A DNA stretch of 32,869 bases. It comes from Akkermansiaceae bacterium UBA5688 (lineage in GTDB: Bacteria; Verrucomicrobiota; Verrucomicrobiia; Verrucomicrobiales; Akkermansiaceae). The position numbers and the translations under genes were made by a program. The notes under the pieces are model-generated. The model was not told the DNA's origin, ran no database searches, and was given only the letters and a program-made list of their open reading frames with translations. The stretch is taken from assembly GCA_002420315.1 (NCBI GenBank), contig DIHU01000187.1, positions 1 to 32,869 of the forward strand. Reading direction: 5' to 3'. This document shows positions 17,589 through 26,469 of this stretch, one piece after another (the first letter of the stretch is position 1; every line of letters begins with the position of its first letter).

Positions 17589-18571
17589 TGGGAAGACTCG
17601 AACAAATCGCGTACTGAATCTCGCTTTAATGCAAGCTCACGCCATTCATTCACTAAACGGCTTTCCTGGATCACTCCGCAACCACTCGGCAGTGCAAAAT
17701 CATCTCCCTTCCAAGCCACCATTCGGATTGCCACCAAGGCTTCAAAATCACCATCCCGTAACAACCCAAAAGGTGCCCCAAACTCTACCGGACAATCCAG
17801 TCGCTCACGCCAGTCTTTGAGTTGCGCAATAGTTTCTGGAGTCCGGGGCAAAGGCCCGAGGGCCGGCGTTGGATGCAAGCGCTCAATCAAAGTCTTTGTC
17901 TCCTGATACTGGTAGAGCTCAACATTGATAAGCGTTTGAAAATGTATCAAACGACCCAAATTGAGGATGTCTCGAACGCGCCTTACGACCATTCCAAGAT
18001 CTGAAAGCTTTGCAATCAATGTCTGCGCAACAAACTCGTGTTCTCGAATTTCTTTATCATCAACCGCAAAGAGCCTCTGCTCCTCGCTTTGCGCCGTCCC
18101 AGCCAAGGCCATCGTGTATATTCGGCCATCGAAATAGCGGAATAGAACCTCTGGGGTTGCTCCCAAAAAACCCTCTTCCTCCCCAATCCAGCCATAAGGC
18201 CGAAGAGATTTAGGTATTTGAAACAAAGAAGCCAAAAGCGTATCGGGAGAACAACTCCCCTTCCCCTTTTCGGTCACAACAGGGACCGACTTTTCGATCA
18301 TTCCTTTCCCGATCGCTCCCGAAACCTCGCGAAAAACCTCTGCAAATCTTACGGGATCTGGCTCCTCCCATTGAATTTGGCACTCCCCTTTAGCAGGTGC
18401 CTTGTCTAGAACTTCAATCCTATCAGGAACAAACCACGGCTTTTCTTCGCTAAGCGAGAAGTTATTCTTGTAAAAAGCTACCCCTCCGGCGGGTGGCTCT
18501 GCCAATGCAGTAAATGGCCCATGACCGACAAGCATGTCGCCGTTCCGGGTCCCAAAAACCGCTCTCTCCAT
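17585..18571 (-). CDS. menF: Isochorismate synthase (chorismate-binding enzyme, MenF type)
   Basis: MenF isomerises chorismate to isochorismate, the entry to menaquinone synthesis. The 328-residue protein shows the chorismate-binding fold motifs: IEKSVPVV with Lys94 at the probable base position, ATPEVLFR, MALAGTA, the Mg-binding glutamate of EHEFVAQTL, LHPTPALGPLPRTPE, ERLDCPVEFGAPFG, and SGCGVIQESRLVNEWRE. It is shorter than MenF of E. coli (about 430), with less N-terminal sequence, yet the catalytic part is complete. The usual YAGPVG is EFGAPFG here. menD lies upstream on the same strand with tpiA between, which favours isochorismate synthase over salicylate, anthranilate or aminodeoxychorismate synthases. 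It starts seven bases after the tpiA stop and its own stop overlaps the next ATG. Confidence 0.85.
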   Translation of the reverse strand: MERAVFGTRNGDMLVGHGPFTALAEPPAGGVAFYKNNFSLSEEKPWFVPDRIEVLDKAPAKGECQIQWEEPDPVRFAEVFREVSGAIGKGMIEKSVPVVTEKGKGSCSPDTLLASLFQIPKSLRPYGWIGEEEGFLGATPEVLFRYFDGRIYTMALAGTAQSEEQRLFAVDDKEIREHEFVAQTLIAKLSDLGMVVRRVRDILNLGRLIHFQTLINVELYQYQETKTLIERLHPTPALGPLPRTPETIAQLKDWRERLDCPVEFGAPFGLLRDGDFEALVAIRMVAWKGDDFALPSGCGVIQESRLVNEWRELALKRDSVRDLFESSQ

Positions 18572-18578
18572 GATGAGC

Positions 18579-19343
18579 TTACTCTACCACACCATTCTTA
18601 ATCAGCTCCGCAAAACTTGTCGCCTCAAGACTAGCTCCCCCGACGAGGGCCCCATCAATGTCCTTCTGGCCAAGAAGTTCAGCTGCATTATCGGGTTTCA
18701 CCGAACCGCCATACTGGATACGAATTTTTTCTGAAATTGAAATTCCATAAAGCTCCGTCAGCACAGATCGAACGAATTCATGAGCATCTTGAGCCTGCTG
18801 CGGTGAAGCGGTTACTCCAGTTCCAATAGCCCAAACTGGCTCGTAAGCAATCACGGTATCAAGGGCCTGCTTCTCGGTAACATTCCTCATCCCTTCGGTA
18901 ATCTGATTACGAAGAATCTCTTCCAGCTTTCCATCCTCACGTTCTTGGAGAGTCTCTCCAATACAGAATATCGGTTTCAACTCAACTTCGTGAGCTTTTA
19001 AAATCTTGGAGTTAATCAACTCATCCGACTCACCATAAATAGCCCTTCGCTCCGAATGCCCAAGGATGACGTAGTTTACAAAAATTTCTTTCAGCATGAT
19101 GGCACTCACTTCTCCAGTAAAAGCACCATTATCTTTTTCGCTCATATTCTGCGCAGAGACGCGCACTTTGGAGTGAGCAAGCAATTCCGTTGCCTTAGGG
19201 AGCGAAACGAAAGGCGGAGCTATCACGATGTCCACTCCTTTAGGGAGATCAGAGAGTCTGCTCTCGAAACTCCTGATAAAGTCCTCGGTTTCGGACGGTC
19301 CCTTGTTGAGTTTCCAGTTGGCGGCGATGATCGGCTTCCTCAT
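18579..19343 (-). CDS. tpiA: Triosephosphate isomerase
   Basis: The enzyme interconverts glyceraldehyde-3-phosphate and dihydroxyacetone phosphate in glycolysis and gluconeogenesis. The 254-residue length is normal. The active-site residues are all visible: Asn9 and Lys11 in ANWKLN (NWKMN is the more usual form), His96 in VILGHSERRAIYGE, and Glu168 in IAYEPVWAIGTG. The phosphate-binding loops IQYGGSVKPDN and DGALVGGASL are intact. It lies 45 bases after menD and seven bases before menF on the same strand, an unusual insertion of a glycolytic gene into a menaquinone set. Confidence 0.97.
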   Translation of the reverse strand: MRKPIIAANWKLNKGPSETEDFIRSFESRLSDLPKGVDIVIAPPFVSLPKATELLAHSKVRVSAQNMSEKDNGAFTGEVSAIMLKEIFVNYVILGHSERRAIYGESDELINSKILKAHEVELKPIFCIGETLQEREDGKLEEILRNQITEGMRNVTEKQALDTVIAYEPVWAIGTGVTASPQQAQDAHEFVRSVLTELYGISISEKIRIQYGGSVKPDNAAELLGQKDIDGALVGGASLEATSFAELIKNGVVE

Positions 19344-19388
19344 ATCGGCCTCCGGCGTAACTCACTAGGAAGCTTTACGCAAGACTGT

Positions 19389-20906
19389 TCACACCGCATA
19401 AAAATGCGCAGTCTCTTCATAGTTTGGAATTAGCTCTACCAATAAGGCCTTTCCACCCGCCTTCAAGGCATCGAACCCTTCACGATTCTCAATTCTTAAA
19501 TAATCCATCCCCCACATTGCCGCCCAGCCTTTGAGATCAAAATCTTGCGGCTGAACAATGACTTCTTTTTGATTTTTGGTGAGCTGTGAGAACCTCGGCA
19601 AACGCTCAAAAATCTGCCCCCCACCATTATTAATTACAACAATGATACGCCCCCGACATTCGACTTGGGAAAACAGGGCTGGGGCCGCTAGATCATAGAG
19701 TGTCGTCAAATCCCCAAACACCCCCCACGAATCCGGTGTCTCCGCAGTGGCCCCAAGCCAACTCGAAAGTTGACCATCGATTCCATTGGCGCCCCGGTTT
19801 ACAAAAACTCGCGCATAAGGAGTTTCCCTCTGACCATACTCATTCCACTCACGAATTGGCAAACTGTTGCCAATAAACAAGCTCTCCCCAGTTGTCGCAT
19901 AAACCGAAAGCAAATTCACTAAACCTGGCTCGCTATCAGGAAATTTTTCCAACCTCTCGTCAATCTTAGAAAAGATTGGTCGCCCACTTGAAAAATCATC
20001 TCGCACATCTCCGATAAAATCTACTTTACCTAATCCACGAATTACTCTGCCAACATTACCGTGGATCACCTTAGATTCTCTCGCTAGCCCCGGTAGACCG
20101 TTCCGGCAAATCGAAAGCACTTCGGTGGAAGAATCTAATTCAAGATCACGCCATAATTTCCCCACCGGCACTTCGCCTAATCGTAAAATTTTTCCGGGTA
20201 AATTCCCTACAAAACTTTTTTCGGAAATCAAAAGATCCTGAAGTATTTCACGGATTCCGCTATTCACATCAGCGACCACCGGAATCCCCAAATCTCTCAA
20301 AAAGTAAAACACATCTTCTCGATCCTCCGGCTCCAACCCACCCACCATTGCAATAATCCCTTTAAAGACTCCATCACCGAGAAAATTACGTAGATTCTTT
20401 ACATCAAAAGAAATCTTCTCAGGAAGAAACCCTTTCACCTCAGCCTCCCAATCGGGACATTCAACCACTTCTTCCTCCAGAGGAACGTTCAAATGAAGAG
20501 GCTTGCGGCCATTCCATTGATCAAGATTATTAGCTGCATAATTTCCAAAAATACCCTCTTGCTCGATCACTTGAGGAGCTCCAGTTCCCTGGAATCTTTT
20601 CGGTCGGTCCGCCGACAACACCACCAATGGAAGACAGCTATAATATGCCTCAACTACCGCTGGCAGACATTCAGCTACCGCAGTTCCGCTTGTGGTCACC
20701 ACTGCACAAGGTCGCCCGGTATCCTTGGCACGCCCCAATGCAAAAAAGGCCGCACCTCTTTCTTCAAAGTGCCGCCACACCTGCAAACTTTCAGAAGCCT
20801 CAAGCAAGGCAACAAAGCCAGCATTCCGGGCACCTCCACAGACCACAAAATCCCCACAACCCACATCTATGAGTCGATCAACGACCATTTGCTCCACATT
20901 CACCAC
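19389..20906 (-). CDS. menD: 2-succinyl-5-enolpyruvyl-6-hydroxy-3-cyclohexene-1-carboxylate synthase
   Basis: MenD is a thiamin-diphosphate enzyme that joins isochorismate and 2-oxoglutarate in the second step of classical menaquinone synthesis. The 505-residue protein has the ThDP-activating glutamate in WRHFEERGAAFFALG (Glu49), TTSGTAVAECLPAVVEAYY, LSADRPKRFQGTGAPQ, NRGANGIDGQLSSWLG and the ThDP/metal-binding GDLTTLYDLAAPAL...INNGGGQIFERLP. It is about 50 residues shorter than E. coli MenD. The start is a GTG at 20906 immediately after the fabF TAA, with no spacer; an ATG seven codons in is an alternative. The pair menD/menF shows the o-succinylbenzoate route rather than futalosine. menB, menC, menE and menH are not in the window. 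Confidence 0.93.
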   Translation of the reverse strand: MVNVEQMVVDRLIDVGCGDFVVCGGARNAGFVALLEASESLQVWRHFEERGAAFFALGRAKDTGRPCAVVTTSGTAVAECLPAVVEAYYSCLPLVVLSADRPKRFQGTGAPQVIEQEGIFGNYAANNLDQWNGRKPLHLNVPLEEEVVECPDWEAEVKGFLPEKISFDVKNLRNFLGDGVFKGIIAMVGGLEPEDREDVFYFLRDLGIPVVADVNSGIREILQDLLISEKSFVGNLPGKILRLGEVPVGKLWRDLELDSSTEVLSICRNGLPGLARESKVIHGNVGRVIRGLGKVDFIGDVRDDFSSGRPIFSKIDERLEKFPDSEPGLVNLLSVYATTGESLFIGNSLPIREWNEYGQRETPYARVFVNRGANGIDGQLSSWLGATAETPDSWGVFGDLTTLYDLAAPALFSQVECRGRIIVVINNGGGQIFERLPRFSQLTKNQKEVIVQPQDFDLKGWAAMWGMDYLRIENREGFDALKAGGKALLVELIPNYEETAHFYAV

Positions 20907-22151
20907 TTAAAACTTCTCTACCAGCAAGGAAGCATTATGCCCGCCGAAACCGAAGGAATTGCTCAAAGCAGCTCTGACTTCAAGTTCACGCGCGGTGTTG
21001 GCACAATAATCAAGATCACACTCGGGATCCTGATCTTCGAGGTTGATGGTAGGAGGAATCACACCATCACGAATGGCATTGATACAGGCGAGAATTTCGA
21101 CGCCCCCCGCAGCGCCCAGAAGATGACCGGTCATCGACTTTGTCGAACTCACAACCAGGCCTTCCTTAGACCACTTCCCGAATGACTTCTTAATCGCCTT
21201 ACTCTCGCAGATATCACCTTGCGGAGTCGAGGTGCCATGTGCATTCACATATTGGACATCTTCAGGATTCAACCTGGCGTGCTTAAGAGCCATATCCATG
21301 CAACGAGCCGCCCCCAAACCTTCAGGATGAGGAGAGGTCAAATGATAGGCATCGGCGCTGAGACCATATCCGGTAAGTTCGGCGAGAATAGTTGCTCCAC
21401 GCTTTTTCGCGTGCTCCAGCTCTTCAACGACCACAACTCCCGCACCTTCCCCCATGACAAAACCATCGCGACCGGTATCGAACGGACGGGAAGCAGCGGA
21501 CGGATCATCATTGCGGGTGCTAAGAGCCTTCATGTTCCCAAAACCAGACAAGCCCATAGGTAAAATTGCGGCTTCCGAACCTCCGGCAATAAAAGCCTCG
21601 GCATCTCCAAATTTGATCATACGCCAAGCTTCACCAATACTATGGTTAGCAGTCGCACAGGCGGTAACGATAGCCATATTCGGGCCACCAAACCCATGCT
21701 CCATCGAGAAAACTCCACTCGCGATATTAGAAATCATCATTGGAATGGTGAAAGGCGAGACGCGACTTGGGCTACGATTCAGAAGAACAGTGTGATTTTT
21801 CTCAAGAGTTCCGAGGCCACCAATCCCACTTCCCAGCATCACACCAACGCGGTCACGATCTATTTCGCTCTCGGTAAGCCCAGATTCAGCAAGCGCCATT
21901 TGGGCTGCCGCGATGGAAAGGTGCGCATAGCGATCCATACGACGAGCATCCTTGGGATTCGAGAAATATTGGGTGTGATCAAAGTCACGAATCTCACCAC
22001 CAATTTTTACTGGATACTCGCTTGTATCCATGGACTCGATCAGGTTGATCCCACTCCGCCCAGCTTTCATGCTTTCCCAAGTTGAGTTGGCATTATTTCC
22101 TAAGGGGCTCACCGCCCCGATCCCTGTCAATACGACGCGTCGATTTTCCAT
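20907..22151 (-). CDS. fabF: Beta-ketoacyl-ACP synthase II
   Basis: This is the condensing enzyme of type II fatty acid elongation, joining malonyl-ACP to acyl-ACP. The 414-residue thiolase-fold protein has the catalytic triad Cys165 in VTACATANHSIG, His in YVNAHGTSTPQGD and His in SMTGHLLGAAGG, plus the C-terminal SNSFGFGGHNASLLVE. The N-terminal RRVVLTGIGAVSPLG is standard. Motif choice (GTSTPQGD, SMTGHLLGAAGG) favours FabF over FabB. It is the first gene of a minus-strand operon with menD, tpiA, menF and an unknown gene. No acpP or fabG lies upstream; instead a zinc-ribbon gene of a separate unit ends about 70 bases away. Confidence 0.95.
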   Translation of the reverse strand: MENRRVVLTGIGAVSPLGNNANSTWESMKAGRSGINLIESMDTSEYPVKIGGEIRDFDHTQYFSNPKDARRMDRYAHLSIAAAQMALAESGLTESEIDRDRVGVMLGSGIGGLGTLEKNHTVLLNRSPSRVSPFTIPMMISNIASGVFSMEHGFGGPNMAIVTACATANHSIGEAWRMIKFGDAEAFIAGGSEAAILPMGLSGFGNMKALSTRNDDPSAASRPFDTGRDGFVMGEGAGVVVVEELEHAKKRGATILAELTGYGLSADAYHLTSPHPEGLGAARCMDMALKHARLNPEDVQYVNAHGTSTPQGDICESKAIKKSFGKWSKEGLVVSSTKSMTGHLLGAAGGVEILACINAIRDGVIPPTINLEDQDPECDLDYCANTARELEVRAALSNSFGFGGHNASLLVEKF

Positions 22152-22220
22152 TGCTACAAGAAGACTTGTTGGTGGTTAACTTGTGTTCCTTTGAAAAGCA
22201 AGGCCTGTAATTGATAGGAT

Positions 22221-22460
22221 TTAGCCCAATTTGCGGTGTCCACCTCGTATATTTTGGGCTGAACACTTGGGACACGTGGAGATTTTAACCCGGTTTTTCT
22301 CGGGGTAACGCTTGCCACATAGGTGACATTCTCTTGTGGATAATCTTAAAACTCGCTCATTCCGCCAGTCCACAAAAAAAGAAAAAGCCCAATCCGCTAA
22401 AACCCAAACGAACGCCATAAGGACGATCACTACGAGGAGGTCGGTAAACGAAAAAATCAT
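22221..22460 (-). CDS. Small membrane-anchored zinc-ribbon protein, function unknown
   Basis: This encodes 79 residues. An N-terminal hydrophobic helix (about 4-30, FTDLLVVIVLMAFVWVLADW) anchors it, followed by a four-cysteine ribbon CHLCGKRYPEKNRVKISTCP-KC with two CxxC pairs (CHLC and CPKC), suited to binding one zinc. The ATG overlaps the TGA of the preceding 260-residue gene as ATGA, strong support that it is real and cotranslated with the exbB-exbD unit. It resembles no family I can name. The last part is basic and may lie in the cytoplasm. Confidence 0.72.
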   Translation of the reverse strand: MIFSFTDLLVVIVLMAFVWVLADWAFSFFVDWRNERVLRLSTRECHLCGKRYPEKNRVKISTCPKCSAQNIRGGHRKLG

Positions 22461-23239
22461 TGTACGGAAAGTCGGTTCACAACTTCTGCTTCAAGCCTCC
22501 AAGTTCGTAACGATCCTTTCTTAGACAGAGGTTCTATCGTTGCGCTTCGCAGTCTCTCCAAAACCGGTTGAGTCCGAACATCATTCGCTTTTTCCCACCA
22601 ACTCTCAACCGCAACAACACTCCCCCGCCAGTCTGCGGTTAAAACAATCGCCCAAATTTCACCCTCGCTCATCAACTTGGGATCCTGTGGCCACTCGAAA
22701 GGAAATCCAAAGGGCTTCAACCCATCGGGGCCTTCGATGACCTTAACCTCAATCCTCCAATTTTCCTTATCAGCTGTATACCTTACTGAAGCCACAGCAT
22801 CCGGCCTAGGCAGAACATCCGGTTCCATTCCAGGCAGATTCTTCAAACTCGCCTCGGGCTGAGGAAGCGAAATCTGACGCAAGGTTGGCTCATAGCTACG
22901 AGGGAAGGTAGCGGCCATCGCCTCCTCGACCACATGGTCGATAACAGTGGAATCATTGACATTCCACCTCTGCTGAAAAAGCGTTTTACGATCAATCAAC
23001 TCGGCCAACCAACGATTTTGGTCCGCATCTAAATCTACCACCGCAATATCAATCTCATTTTTTTCAAGTTTCACCGACCCTGCCTTATCTACTTGAAGGA
23101 AGCCATAGATCCCACCCCAAAACGCCACTGAAACCACGAAAGCAATGAAGAGGCGATACGATAAACCGTATCCCCGACGCCAGTCAAAAACCATCCCGGC
23201 AGCCCGGTCACGCAAAACTTTCCGATAATGCCAGAACAT
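22457..23239 (-). CDS. Membrane-anchored protein in TonB position of an ExbB/ExbD operon
   Basis: This 260-residue protein has one transmembrane helix after a basic N-terminus (about 27-49, LSYRLFIAFVVSVAFWGGIY), then a long presumably periplasmic domain with no motif I recognise. A proline-containing stretch around 120-145 (SLPQPEASLKNLPGMEPDVL) is reminiscent of TonB-like linkers, but the C-terminal part lacks a recognisable TonB or TolA fold. It follows exbD by three bases and overlaps the zinc-ribbon gene by four. Position and topology suggest it takes energy from the ExbB/ExbD motor, or is the partner that transmits it. That role is inference from context. Confidence 0.7.
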   Translation of the reverse strand: MFWHYRKVLRDRAAGMVFDWRRGYGLSYRLFIAFVVSVAFWGGIYGFLQVDKAGSVKLEKNEIDIAVVDLDADQNRWLAELIDRKTLFQQRWNVNDSTVIDHVVEEAMAATFPRSYEPTLRQISLPQPEASLKNLPGMEPDVLPRPDAVASVRYTADKENWRIEVKVIEGPDGLKPFGFPFEWPQDPKLMSEGEIWAIVLTADWRGSVVAVESWWEKANDVRTQPVLERLRSATIEPLSKKGSLRTWRLEAEVVNRLSVQ

Positions 23240-23242
23240 TAC

Positions 23243-23680
23243 TCAAGGAACCTTCTCTACCTCTTCCTTCCGGCGATAGCCCTCAAAGATTCGTATCCCG
23301 TTTAGCTTAGCAATCGTGTTGATCAGAACCTGACGTGCCGCCATCGTCACTCCAGAATCCACTTTGATTGCCACCGCCTTAGTTCCCCGCTTCTCAGCAG
23401 ACTCCAAAACAAGTCCCCCCAAAGAAGCCTGAGAAACTTTAACTCCTTCTACATAATAAACCGAACCCGACGCTGTGCCCTTTAGCATTACGACCACCGG
23501 GTTTTCATCACCAAGACGGACACCACGAAACTCGGACGGCGGCAGTTTGATCTCAACATAGCTTTCCTTCGCTACTACCCCGGAGAACATCACCAGTGCC
23601 AGAAGCAAGGCCATAAAATCAAAACCCGGAATTACGAAAATCCACCCGGGCCGCTCAGGTAATGACATCTTGAGCTGCAT
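23243..23680 (-). CDS. exbD: ExbD/TolR-type biopolymer transport protein
   Basis: This 145-residue protein has the ExbD layout: short cytoplasmic N-terminus, one transmembrane helix (about 17-37) and a periplasmic domain. The essential transmembrane aspartate is probably Asp21 in PGFDFMALLLALVMF, aligned with the Asp of the LIDV motif of ExbD. The periplasmic part ends with KVDSGVTMAARQVLINTIAKLNGI, the conserved helix-strand region. It lies three bases after exbB and three before the 260-residue gene. With ExbB it would form a proton-driven motor for outer-membrane transport or envelope stability. The sequence upstream of the Asp is atypical. Confidence 0.82.
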   Translation of the reverse strand: MQLKMSLPERPGWIFVIPGFDFMALLLALVMFSGVVAKESYVEIKLPPSEFRGVRLGDENPVVVMLKGTASGSVYYVEGVKVSQASLGGLVLESAEKRGTKAVAIKVDSGVTMAARQVLINTIAKLNGIRIFEGYRRKEEVEKVP

Positions 23681-23683
23681 GAT

Positions 23684-24406
23684 TTAAGAGTCTTTCTTAT
23701 CGGCAATCTTTGGCCCCCTGGATACCTTCTTGGACTTTGATTCTAAGTTCGTAGCCTGCTGCTCCAAGCTATCACGAAAAGAAACAATCCGATCATGCTC
23801 ACGGCTGTCGCACACGATATTTACGGCCTCAATCCCAGCCCTTTCGAGACGGTGCAGCATTCGTTGAGCCTTCCCGTAGAGATAAAGGTAGACGAGATAG
23901 GAGGGAATCGCGAGTGCCAGCCCGATCGCTGTCGAAACCAAGCTTTGAAACATACCGCCCGCTAAAGCTGCCTGGGCCACCGCCGAATCAGCAGCACCCA
24001 CCTTCATGAAAACTTCAATCAAACCCAGAACCGTGCCAAACATGCCCAGCATTGGAGCTAGCATCGCCACCCCGAGTAAAACCCTCATATAGCGCTCGAT
24101 TCGCGGAACTTCCAACTGACCTGCTTCTTGTGCGATCTCACGCAAATTTGTCCGGTCCAAATGGTGACGCATTAAAATTGAGTGAATGACGCGCGCCTCC
24201 GGACCCCGCGCCCGTGATGCCTCGTGCAAAGCCTCCGCATAGGCTTTTTTGCGGACGTGATTGGTGATTCCCAATAGCAAATCGGCCACTTTGGTCCGAG
24301 CATGTTGAAAAAAGACCATGCGTTCCACCATGACCAAGAGGCCAACAAAACCGAGAACGACCTGCATCCACAGGATCACTCCGCCAGCTTCATTTGGAAA
24401 GGTCAC
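23684..24406 (-). CDS. exbB: MotA/TolQ/ExbB proton channel family protein
   Basis: This 240-residue protein has three transmembrane segments at about 10-32, 109-131 and 150-176. The GMFGTVLGLIEVF and ALAGGMFQSLVSTAIGLALAIPSYLVY blocks are the family's second and third helices, where the proton path forms with ExbD. The cytoplasmic loop between helices 1 and 2 is charged, as expected. The C-terminal tail is rich in Lys and Ser and may be disordered. It heads the minus-strand operon exbB-exbD-unknown-zinc ribbon. It is one of two such channel genes in this window and is clearly different from the plus-strand one at 27390. Confidence 0.9.
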   Translation of the reverse strand: MTFPNEAGGVILWMQVVLGFVGLLVMVERMVFFQHARTKVADLLLGITNHVRKKAYAEALHEASRARGPEARVIHSILMRHHLDRTNLREIAQEAGQLEVPRIERYMRVLLGVAMLAPMLGMFGTVLGLIEVFMKVGAADSAVAQAALAGGMFQSLVSTAIGLALAIPSYLVYLYLYGKAQRMLHRLERAGIEAVNIVCDSREHDRIVSFRDSLEQQATNLESKSKKVSRGPKIADKKDS

Positions 24407-24445
24407 AAAAGCAAAATACCAGAAAATACGACAAAGGGCCAGCGA

Positions 24446-25063
24446 TTACGAGCCAAGGCTAACATTCTTTCGATCCGGGGAGATGAATTCCTGCCAAACC
24501 TGCTCGCTAGCCTGTTTTCGAAAGCCGAAAAGCGGTCTCCATTTAGGCGCGCGCGGCTCGTTAAGAAGTTTCATTCCAATCTCACGAGGTAAGCGATTAG
24601 CCTTCCGTGTGTTGCAGGGAATGCACGACGTCACAATGTTATCCCAAGTTGTTTTCCCGCCTTTATCTCTCGGTATAACATGATCGAGATTCAAGTCAGT
24701 CTCCGGGAAAATCTCGCCACAATATTGACAGGTGTACTTGTCACGAAGAAAAACGTTTTGCCGTGTGAACTTTACCTCCTTACGAGGGACGCGATCATAA
24801 AGCGCCAGAACAATGATTTTGGGAACCCGCAAAGCCACCTTGACGGAATGGACCAATTCAGCGGCCGTCGATTCCCGTTGCTCACCCGAATACTCTACCC
24901 ACGATCCAATATCGTGGGTTTGGTAGCGACATTCCCCCTCGGTCTGCACCACTTGGGCATGGCCCAAGCAAAGAAGCTTTAATGCTCGCTTGACCGAACA
25001 AGTATGCACCGGCTGCCATAGCCGATTAAGGACGAGGACCGGACGTTCTAGCAAAAATTCCAT
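24446..25063 (-). CDS. HNH endonuclease family protein
   Basis: The 205-residue protein has an N-terminal part (about 1-100, starting PVLVLNRLWQPVHTCSVKRA) common in a widespread bacterial HNH group, followed by the HNH domain: CQYCG (Cys112, Cys115), LDHVIPRDKGGKTTWDNIV (Asp127-His128, Asn142) and CIPCNTRKANR (Cys147, Cys150). The two CxxC pairs bind zinc and the DH...N set is the nuclease metal site. It would cut DNA, but this stand-alone chromosomal family has no established role and is not clearly tied to a phage or restriction system. No such elements are next to it. It is upstream of exbB on the same strand by 39 bases, so the two may be cotranscribed. Confidence 0.9.
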   Translation of the reverse strand: MEFLLERPVLVLNRLWQPVHTCSVKRALKLLCLGHAQVVQTEGECRYQTHDIGSWVEYSGEQRESTAAELVHSVKVALRVPKIIVLALYDRVPRKEVKFTRQNVFLRDKYTCQYCGEIFPETDLNLDHVIPRDKGGKTTWDNIVTSCIPCNTRKANRLPREIGMKLLNEPRAPKWRPLFGFRKQASEQVWQEFISPDRKNVSLGS

Positions 25064-25227
25064 GGGGGAAAAGCAACTACAAATTCAAATACAGATTCCT
25101 TGAAGATGAGGCAATCTTAAATTGACCTTCCAATCGATTTCTCCAAGTCAAACCAACAAAGAATTCAACAAGCTATCGGGATCTTCTTTTGACTCGCACA
25201 GGTGATGAGCCATAGTCCCGCTGTTCC

Positions 25228-26445
25228 ATGCTCTTCCAAAAATGTCTAATCCTATGCGCCTTCCTTGTCTGCCAGATGGCCACTGCTGAGGAACTGAGTG
25301 AAATCCTGAACACGCTTAGGACCAATCACCATAAGCTTGAAGGATATCAAGCAACCTACGAGCTGAACTCCAAAACAGGCCAAACGGGCAATATCGAAAT
25401 TGGTGTCGATTTTAGATCTGGCTGGTCCTACCTCATGTCAGAATTCAAGAATGAGAAAGGCAAGTTAATACAAAAAGGCCAGCAATGGACAACCACGAAC
25501 GGCATCTATTTTCTTCAGTCGGGTGATCAAAAGGTTGCCTTTGAAGGATTAGAGAACCTAGCAAAACGATGCCGCAAGCTTGTCGAGATCATCAACTCGA
25601 ATAAGGGACTCGATACTCCTTTGCGGATCAAACCCTATATATATTTAGCCGAGACTGACGCTCGCTTGGGTATAGGCTTCAGCACCCATGGAGCTGAAAT
25701 TTTGAGTAAAACCGAAAAACTTATCAACAAAACCGATGACCTAGTCGTCGCGGACCTTGGCAAACTTGGCAGTCTCACATTCGAAGCAAAGACTGGCATC
25801 ATCACCTCACAAGTCATTACGTCCGCAGGGAAAACTCGCTCGTTGAAACGAACCACGTGGAAGAGCAACCCTGGCCCAAAAGCCATCTCTTCCCGATTCA
25901 AAATCGACCTTAAAAACGTCAAACAACAAAACCTCAGAATCTCTGGAATGAGCCAAAATTTCACGCGGCAAGTTTTGCAAGAACTCATCGATAATGCTTC
26001 GCGAGACGAAAGAATTGCAAACTCAATGCGCAGTCGTTTGCTATCTATTGACGATCAATTTGTCGAATTTTTAGATCAGGAACCACTGAACAAAGCTGGA
26101 TTCATCAATAACGATTTTTTCTTTAAATTTCTCGATCAAGCCATGGCGAAAACTGCCGAGCGACTCAAACAAGACGGTAAAAAAATCGGAGTAATCGATA
26201 TTCTTACCACTCCTGAGTCCCGTAATGCCTTCATCGCGAACCTCGTCAGATCTTTTCGACAGCAAGCTCCGCCTAATAAGAAGCAGGAATATCTTGCGGA
26301 GGTTCTAAATGGAAAATTGGAGGGCTCGAAAGGCTCAGCCCTCGTCAATCGAGTTCTAATTGAAGACTTTATTGAGAATGCTTACTACCGTGTTCGGATT
26401 GGTCGCGGCATCGACGCCTATGTTCAACAACTTAAAGGGAAATAG
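25228..26445 (+). CDS. Secreted protein of unknown function
   Basis: I cannot assign this 405-residue protein. The signal peptide is clear (MLFQKCLILCAFLVCQMATA, cleavage before EEL). Residues about 20-225 alternate strand and loop (YQATYELNSKTGQTGNIEIG, TTNGIYFLQSGDQ) in a way that recalls LolA/LolB-like lipoprotein carriers; this is only an impression. The rest (about 235-405) is helical and charged, with repeated short helices ending RIGRGIDAYVQQLKGK. Likely periplasmic. It is alone on its strand, with its own short upstream region, and ends near a terminator that serves the opposite gene. No ribosome binding site is evident before the ATG. Confidence 0.75.
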   Translation: MLFQKCLILCAFLVCQMATAEELSEILNTLRTNHHKLEGYQATYELNSKTGQTGNIEIGVDFRSGWSYLMSEFKNEKGKLIQKGQQWTTTNGIYFLQSGDQKVAFEGLENLAKRCRKLVEIINSNKGLDTPLRIKPYIYLAETDARLGIGFSTHGAEILSKTEKLINKTDDLVVADLGKLGSLTFEAKTGIITSQVITSAGKTRSLKRTTWKSNPGPKAISSRFKIDLKNVKQQNLRISGMSQNFTRQVLQELIDNASRDERIANSMRSRLLSIDDQFVEFLDQEPLNKAGFINNDFFFKFLDQAMAKTAERLKQDGKKIGVIDILTTPESRNAFIANLVRSFRQQAPPNKKQEYLAEVLNGKLEGSKGSALVNRVLIEDFIENAYYRVRIGRGIDAYVQQLKGK

Positions 26446-26469
26446 ATCCCCTCTCTTTTGCATCGATAC

